Shown: in pieces, positions 4,167 through 7,363 of the stretch | Layout of the letters: every line of letters starts with the position of its first letter | Position numbering within the stretch: the stretch's first letter is position 1 | Origin: an archaeon | GTDB taxonomy: Archaea > Aenigmatarchaeota > Aenigmatarchaeia > GW2011-AR5 > GCA-2688965 | Reading direction: 5' to 3' | Assembly: GCA_002688965.1 (NCBI GenBank) | Contig: NZEE01000089.1 | Location: 1-7,363 of the forward strand | DNA: 7,363 nucleotides | The notes under the pieces: model-generated | Seen by the model: only the letters and a program-made list of their open reading frames with translations | Told to the model about the DNA's origin: nothing | The model's database searches: none | Made by a program: the position numbers and the translations under genes

Positions 4167-5042
4167 ATGAAGCCACACAAAACCCACTTCGAATCCCACA
4201 TTAAAGCCGAGAAATCTGAATCGCGAGGTTCAGAGCGCGTTCCTAAACATCTGCGTAAAAATTCTCGGCTCGGCTTTATAAAATTACATCGGAAACTTCG
4301 TAAACATTGGCTGTGGGAAGATGCTGAAAAACTCAAAGCATGGCTGGATATTCTGATGGAAGTTAATCATGGTGAGCGCAAAGTTCTGATAGGTAATAAA
4401 CTTGTAACTTGTAAGCGAGGAGAATCTTGCCACAGTATTCTGTCTTGGTCAAATCGGTGGAATTGGTCAAGAAGGAAAGTAAGAAGATTCTTTGAAATGC
4501 TCGCAGATGATACAATGATTGGTTTCAAAACGCACACCAAAACTACCTACCTAAAGGTAATGAATTACAGCACTTACCAAGACACGCAGACATCAGACGC
4601 ACATCAAACGGACATCAAACGCACATCAAATGCACATCAAACGCACACAAACAAAGAATTAGAAGTAATTAAAAAGAATGAAAAAGAATATGTGAACAAT
4701 TTCATTTTTCTTAAATCTCATTGGTCATTAATTATTGAACTGTATCCAAACCTGAACGATCTCCAAAGTGCTATCCGTCAATGGAATTATATGAAAGCAA
4801 ATGAATCCACAGCAATGGATATTGTCGAAGCAATTAAAGGTCAAAAAATATCTGGACAGTTGCCCGATAATCAATTCTGTCCGCTATTGAAAAATTGGTT
4901 GAAAAATGAACGATGGAAGGATGCTGTAAATTCTCCATCTGATGCGCTTACTTATGAGAAACTGCTGGATAGAGTTTATGTCAGAGGTGAAACGACTAAA
5001 GATTACAAACGAGGAAAGGATGGATTGTGGTCAAAAAGATAA
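4167..5042 (+). CDS. Phage replication initiator (O/replisome-organiser type) containing the origin
   Basis: 291 residues. Residues 34-135 look like the winged-helix N-domain of phage replisome organisers: GFIKLHRKLRKHWLWED, KLKAWLDILMEVN, LVTCKRGE, SWSNRWNWSRRKVRRFFEMLADD, then TTYLKVMNYSTYQ. Residues 139-165 are a His/Thr/Gln-rich linker encoded by 11-bp iterons. The C-part (175-270, including PLLKNWLKNERWKDA) resembles the region that contacts helicase or loader in such proteins. It should bind the iterons in its own gene and recruit the host or phage helicase. The RBS is weak (TAGG about 9 nt upstream), unlike its neighbours, so expression may be kept low. The 34-residue N-terminal extension is basic. 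The 3' end overlaps rusA by 16 nt. Confidence 0.75.
   Translation: MKPHKTHFESHIKAEKSESRGSERVPKHLRKNSRLGFIKLHRKLRKHWLWEDAEKLKAWLDILMEVNHGERKVLIGNKLVTCKRGESCHSILSWSNRWNWSRRKVRRFFEMLADDTMIGFKTHTKTTYLKVMNYSTYQDTQTSDAHQTDIKRTSNAHQTHTNKELEVIKKNEKEYVNNFIFLKSHWSLIIELYPNLNDLQSAIRQWNYMKANESTAMDIVEAIKGQKISGQLPDNQFCPLLKNWLKNERWKDAVNSPSDALTYEKLLDRVYVRGETTKDYKRGKDGLWSKR
4588..4652 (+). repeat. Iterons: tandem 11-bp repeats, candidate replication origin
   Basis: Core units are GCACATCAAAC (4599-4609), GGACATCAAAC (4610-4620), GCACATCAAAT (4621-4631) and GCACATCAAAC (4632-4642). Degenerate flanking units are AGACATCAGAC (4588-4598) and GCACACAAAC (4643-4652). A similar GCACACCAAAA lies at 4532-4542. The 11-bp period is one DNA turn and is not a multiple of three, so the array is a DNA signal rather than a protein repeat. 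Its place inside the initiator gene, directly before an A/T-rich stretch, is the lambda O/ori arrangement. Confidence 0.75.
4653..4740 (+). other. A/T-rich segment beside iterons, candidate DNA-unwinding element
   Basis: This 88-bp stretch has 18 G/C bases, about 80% A/T, and starts immediately after the last iteron. Its first part is strongly A/G-rich on the + strand (AATTAAAAAGAATGAAAAAG). In lambda-type origins the duplex opens in such a segment next to the iterons. The assignment is by position and composition only. It codes for residues about 163-192 of the initiator. Confidence 0.5.
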
Positions 5043-5449
5043 TATTTGCCATTTCAGGAATACCTAAAGCACAACGAAGGCATCGGCACACCAAGAGCGG
5101 TCACGTTTACGATCCATCCAAGAAAAACAAAGCAGAATTTCTATTACAATCTATGAAATACAAACCTAAAAAGCCTTTAGAATCTGCAAAATTGACGATT
5201 ATATTCCGATTTAAGCGACCAAAATCACATTATGGGAAGCATGGCTTGAAGAAATCTGCACCAGAAGTGCATAACAAACGCCCTGATGTCGATAATCTGG
5301 CTAAATTCGTGATGGATGCGCTTGATAAGGTGTTCTTTGTTGACGATGGTTGTGTACATACCTTAGTCGCTTCCAAAGAATATGCTAACAGAGTAAATTT
5401 AGATTGTGAGAAATATGGAGGAGAAACATTAGTTGAAATTCGACTATAA
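5027..5449 (+). CDS. rusA: RusA-family Holliday junction resolvase
   Basis: 140 residues, close to the usual RusA length of about 120. The family signature is complete: KRPDVDNLAK with Asp87, Asp89 and Lys93, then DALDKVFFVDDG with Asp107. These correspond to catalytic Asp70, Asp72, Lys76 and Asp91 of E. coli RusA. As a dimer it should bind four-way DNA junctions and cut symmetrically, removing branched structures before packaging. The start is GTG 5027, supported by AAAGGA at 5015-5020; it overlaps the initiator gene by 16 nt. The lysine-rich N-terminal half and the HYGKHGLKKSAPE loop lengthen it relative to RusA. The annealing gene upstream is a natural functional partner. Confidence 0.9.
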   Translation: MVKKIIFAISGIPKAQRRHRHTKSGHVYDPSKKNKAEFLLQSMKYKPKKPLESAKLTIIFRFKRPKSHYGKHGLKKSAPEVHNKRPDVDNLAKFVMDALDKVFFVDDGCVHTLVASKEYANRVNLDCEKYGGETLVEIRL

Positions 5450-5696
5450 TACAAAACCAGAAAATTACAAATTGCCCAACGGATGGTGGTGGCTCAATCA
5501 TTATGGCAAACCAAGAAATCACAGGAAAAAGGATCTATATCGTGTGTATTGGTGTCCTAAATGTAAAAGAGCATGGCAAACCATGCGCCAATCTATCCAA
5601 ATAAATAAAAAACACACAGCTGTGAACGTTCCTGATTATTTACCTGATTTTAGTAAGAGATATTTGGAGGAGAATTCTTGTCGAGAGTGCAAATAA
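5433..5696 (+). CDS. Small four-Cys zinc-finger protein
   Basis: 87 residues from TTG 5433, with GGAGGAG at 5417-5423 as RBS, overlapping rusA by 17 nt. It has a Trp-rich N-terminus (NGWWWLNHYG), a basic stretch (GKPRNHRKKD) and two Cys pairs: CPKC at 41-44 and CREC at 83-86. The pairs probably coordinate one zinc ion, with a long 38-residue insert between them. A basic zinc-ribbon of this kind suggests nucleic acid binding. No family recognised. The last Cys pair lies at the extreme C-terminus, overlapping the start of the next gene. Confidence 0.6.
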   Translation: MKFDYNTKPENYKLPNGWWWLNHYGKPRNHRKKDLYRVYWCPKCKRAWQTMRQSIQINKKHTAVNVPDYLPDFSKRYLEENSCRECK

Positions 5697-5833
5697 TTTG
5701 TCCGTATTGCAAGGTAGAAATCGACGATCCAAAAAGGACAGCAGTATCAGAATATGATAAATTGGCTCATGTGCGTTGTGTCTTGAAAATGCGTAGAGGT
5801 GTCAAAGTGAAAATAGAAAATGAAAGGAGTTGA
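5678..5833 (+). CDS. 51-aa zinc-finger microprotein (CXXC...HXXC)
   Basis: A short frame from TTG 5678 to TGA 5831-5833, overlapping the previous gene by 19 nt. GGAGGAG at 5666-5672 is correctly spaced for TTG 5678; GTG 5687 is in frame but spaced poorly. It reads SRVQIICPYCKVEIDDPKR and on to AHVRCVLKMRRG, so CPYC and HVRC could hold a zinc ion in a C2HC arrangement. The tail is basic. The preceding gene is also a Cys-pair protein with the same kind of RBS and TTG start, so the pair may be related by function. Support is RBS, motif and fit in the operon; no family recognised. Confidence 0.6.
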   Translation: MSRVQIICPYCKVEIDDPKRTAVSEYDKLAHVRCVLKMRRGVKVKIENERS

Positions 5834-5834
5834 T

Positions 5835-5936
5835 ATGATTATTATAGGATTGTGCATTAGTTATATTTTATGCTGTGCTTATATGCTGTATTTGAGCGTA
5901 ATACTTGTGCAAATAGTAAAAAGGAGAAAAAAATGA
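5835..5936 (+). CDS. 33-aa single-span membrane microprotein
   Basis: ATG 5835 follows AAAGGAG (5823-5829) at good spacing and one base after the preceding TGA. The peptide is almost wholly hydrophobic (IIIGLCISYILCCAYMLYL, SVILVQIV) and ends in KRRKK, so it should be a membrane helix with a positively charged cytoplasmic end. Three Cys lie within the span. The stop overlaps the next start as ATGA. No family recognised. It resembles the small inner-membrane proteins common in phage early regions. Confidence 0.55.
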   Translation: MIIIGLCISYILCCAYMLYLSVILVQIVKRRKK

Positions 5937-6130
5937 AAGATTATCCTAATTATAGCGATAATTTAAGAAAAAGGCGAGCACTTGAAAAAGTGGGTTATTC
6001 CAATATTGTAATTAAAAATGGCAAAGTTGTGTCAATGCAAGGTAAAAAAAGAGTTAAACCAAAAAAGAAATTAATTCTCAAAAAACTTTTAGGTTTGTTA
6101 AATAAAAAAGGAAAAGGAGAAAAAAAGTGA
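5933..6130 (+). CDS. Hypothetical very basic protein, 65 aa
   Basis: ATG 5933 is preferred over the open frame further upstream because GGAG (5923-5926) sits 6 nt before it and it couples to the previous stop as ATGA. The 65-residue protein starts with MKDYPNYSDNLRKRRALEKVGYSN and has a strand-turn-strand NIVIKNGKVVSMQG. It ends in an extreme Lys-rich stretch (KKRVKPKKKLILKKLLGLL and on). The charge suggests binding to nucleic acid or to an acidic protein surface. No family recognised. Confidence 0.6.
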   Translation: MKDYPNYSDNLRKRRALEKVGYSNIVIKNGKVVSMQGKKRVKPKKKLILKKLLGLLNKKGKGEKK

Positions 6131-6639
6131 AAGAATCTGATTTTGAATATGCAACAAGAATATTATCCGCGTTATCGTTTGAGAAAGAAAAAATGAGGCT
6201 TCGGATTAAAAATATCCTGCGAGATAAAAATACAGAAAATTCCGTATTTGTCGAAAAGTTACATTCGAAGATAGAGGAATATCGAAATAATGATATGGTC
6301 GAGGATATTTCCGATTGGTTCATTGACTATTATGCCAAGAAAGATAATAGAAAGAACCAAACGAAGCAGGACTTTAGAAAAGCAATGAAGCACTTTGCTA
6401 AATCAGAGATTTTGCTCAAACATATATTTCGTAATTGGACAGATTATCAATTTAGACAAAAGCAACTAAGTGGGAAAGAAAGTCGCAAAATAAGCGAACA
6501 TCATTTAAAAAAATACAGAAATACAGTATATAAATGGATTCCGATCGAGATAGAAAAGTATTTTGACGAGAATGAAATACCAAACAAATACATCAGCCCG
6601 ATATATTCAAACGGCAGCAAAAAGGATATAGATTGCTAA
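6127..6639 (+). CDS. Hypothetical charged helical protein, 170 aa
   Basis: GTG 6127 overlaps the previous TGA (GTGA) and has GGAG at 6116-6119, 7 nt upstream. The product is largely helical, rich in Lys, Glu, Asn and Tyr, with no Cys until the last residue and no membrane span. Notable stretches are EKEKMRLRIKNILRDKN, EDISDWFIDYYAKKDN and HHLKKYRNTVYKWIPIEIEKYF. I recognise no family or catalytic motif. The stop overlaps the next small gene as TAATG. Its A-rich codon use matches its neighbours, so there is no sign of separate transfer. Confidence 0.65.
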   Translation: MKESDFEYATRILSALSFEKEKMRLRIKNILRDKNTENSVFVEKLHSKIEEYRNNDMVEDISDWFIDYYAKKDNRKNQTKQDFRKAMKHFAKSEILLKHIFRNWTDYQFRQKQLSGKESRKISEHHLKKYRNTVYKWIPIEIEKYFDENEIPNKYISPIYSNGSKKDIDC

Positions 6640-6743
6640 TGGAAATAATTATAATGGTTATAATTGGTGTTATAATTGCTTTAATGCTCACCATCGGTGC
6701 TGTTACTTTTATCGGCTGGATAACCAGCGAATTAGACGATTGA
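6639..6743 (+). CDS. 34-aa single-span membrane microprotein
   Basis: ATG 6639 shares a base with the preceding TAA (TAATG). The peptide is a single long hydrophobic helix (MEIIIMVIIGVIIALMLTIG, then AVTFIGW) followed by a short acidic tail, ITSELDD. There is no good RBS, so it depends on coupling. Its tail charge is opposite to that of the 33-aa microprotein at 5835, which ends in KRRKK. No family recognised; a chance open frame is possible but the hydrophobic pattern is very clear. Confidence 0.5.
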   Translation: MEIIIMVIIGVIIALMLTIGAVTFIGWITSELDD

Positions 6744-6922
6744 TAAAGTTTTTGCGCATGGTACACAGGATGATGAAATGTAAGAGTTGGATATTCATAA
6801 GCCAATCAGGCAAGGTAATGACGTATAGATACAGACAGGAAGAAATTGACCGATTCACGCTGATCAGCAATTATCTGTATCACGAAAAACATACAAATGA
6901 TGAGGAGTTTTACGAAGCATGA
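6740..6922 (+). CDS. Hypothetical small early protein, about 50-60 aa
   Basis: The frame runs from TTG 6740 (overlapping the previous TGA as TTGA) to TGA 6920-6922. Internal ATGs at 6758, 6770 and 6773 are alternatives, and none of the starts has a convincing RBS. The conserved-looking part begins KCKSWIFISQSGKVMTYRYR and continues with an acidic helix ending in DEEFYEA. Its stop overlaps the methyltransferase start as ATGA, which supports it being a real gene in the chain. No family recognised. Confidence 0.45.
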   Translation: MIKFLRMVHRMMKCKSWIFISQSGKVMTYRYRQEEIDRFTLISNYLYHEKHTNDEEFYEA

Positions 6923-7363
6923 TTCTGCATGGAGATGTAATCGACAAACTAAAGGAGATTGAAACAGGTACGGTGCAATGTGTAGTAACATCGCCACCAT
7001 ATTGGGGATTAAGAGATTATGGAACTGCATCGTGGGAAGGTGGAGATGATGCTTGTGAACATTTACAACCACATGGTAATCCAAGAAACGAAAGACCTAA
7101 CACAACAAATTGCGGTATTGGAAAAGGTGGAGATTATTTTGATGCACAAGAACTCAAACAATACACAAAAGAATGTAAAAAATGTGGAGCAAAACGCATA
7201 GACCAACAACTTGGACTTGAAGAAACACCTGAAGAATATGTTGAAAAGATGGTGGAAGTATTCAAGCAAGTTAAACGAGTTCTGAAACACGATGGAACAG
7301 TATGGCTTAATTTGGGTGATAGTTATCTCTCACAGCGAGGCAATGGTTTCAACGGACAAGTAA
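6919..7363 (+). CDS. Permuted (beta-type) site-specific DNA methyltransferase, 3' truncated
   Basis: ATG 6919 overlaps the preceding stop (ATGA); GAGGAG at 6902-6907 is an adequate RBS. The first 148 residues are in the window. TSPPYWGLRDYG (24-35) is the catalytic motif IV of amino-methyltransferases (N4-cytosine/N6-adenine, N6_N4_Mtase type). Then come CEH (46-48), C65 and CKKCGAKR with C86/C89, a likely zinc-binding insert, followed by the family-typical DQQLGLEETPEEYVEKMVEV. GTVWLNLGDSY (126-136) follows. Motif IV before the SAM-binding motif, which must lie past the edge, indicates the beta order. It methylates a base in a specific target, probably to protect phage DNA from host restriction. 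No endonuclease is visible next to it. Confidence 0.85.
   Translation, partial: MILHGDVIDKLKEIETGTVQCVVTSPPYWGLRDYGTASWEGGDDACEHLQPHGNPRNERPNTTNCGIGKGGDYFDAQELKQYTKECKKCGAKRIDQQLGLEETPEEYVEKMVEVFKQVKRVLKHDGTVWLNLGDSYLSQRGNGFNGQV

Noticed and set aside
4588..4652. CRISPR-like array
   Set aside because: The repeats are 11 bp and directly abutting with no spacers, inside a coding frame; this is an iteron array.
7019..7201. Open frame inside the methyltransferase coding region
   Set aside because: It is out of frame with clear methyltransferase motifs on both sides, so it is a shadow frame.

Overview
This is a low-GC, gene-dense segment of a tailed double-stranded DNA phage, or a prophage of one. 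Every supported gene is on the + strand. Most neighbours overlap or nearly touch (ATGA, TAATG and 8-19 nt overlaps), and most have purine-rich GGAG-type ribosome binding sites. The phage assignment rests on a probable fibre or tail-tip C-terminus, an XhlA-like/holin-like pair, an ERF/Rad52-like annealing protein, a phage-type replication initiator carrying its own iterons, a RusA resolvase and a permuted DNA methyltransferase. The host cannot be determined. No integrase and no divergent repressor gene lie in the window.

Layout. Positions 1-736 are the end of a late module: a Gly-rich structural C-terminus, an XhlA-like membrane protein and a small holin-like protein. Positions 737-837 are a spacer with a perfect 10-bp palindrome and a long-range inverted repeat around a pyrimidine-rich loop. 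Positions 838-1773 encode an HTH plus calcineurin-like metallophosphoesterase whose ribosome binding site faces an ATA codon instead of a standard start. Positions 1774-1888 hold the main control region: a sigma70-like promoter overlapped by one inverted repeat, with a second perfect hairpin at the predicted 5' end of the transcript. From 1889 a continuous early operon runs off the right edge.

The early operon begins with two small coiled-coil proteins whose C-terminal zippers come from the same 21-bp repeat. Between them is a 45-nt tRNA-like element made of an acceptor stem and a T-arm only. Next come a Cro/XRE-like HTH protein, two unknown small proteins, the annealing protein with an SSB-like acidic tail, a CXC/CXC Cys protein, a winged-helix protein ending in a clamp-binding-like motif, the initiator with an internal origin, and RusA. 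Two small zinc-finger proteins, two single-span microproteins (33 and 34 aa), several unknowns and the truncated methyltransferase complete the window.

How the genes probably work together (inference): the 1806 promoter starts the early transcript, and the HTH protein is a candidate regulator of it. The initiator would bind iterons in its own gene to open the adjacent AT-rich segment. The annealing protein and RusA would handle recombination and junction resolution, and the methyltransferase would modify the DNA. The strongest candidates for undescribed biology are the tRNA-like element inside the early mRNA, the paired zipper proteins flanking it, and the hairpin-bearing promoter just upstream.
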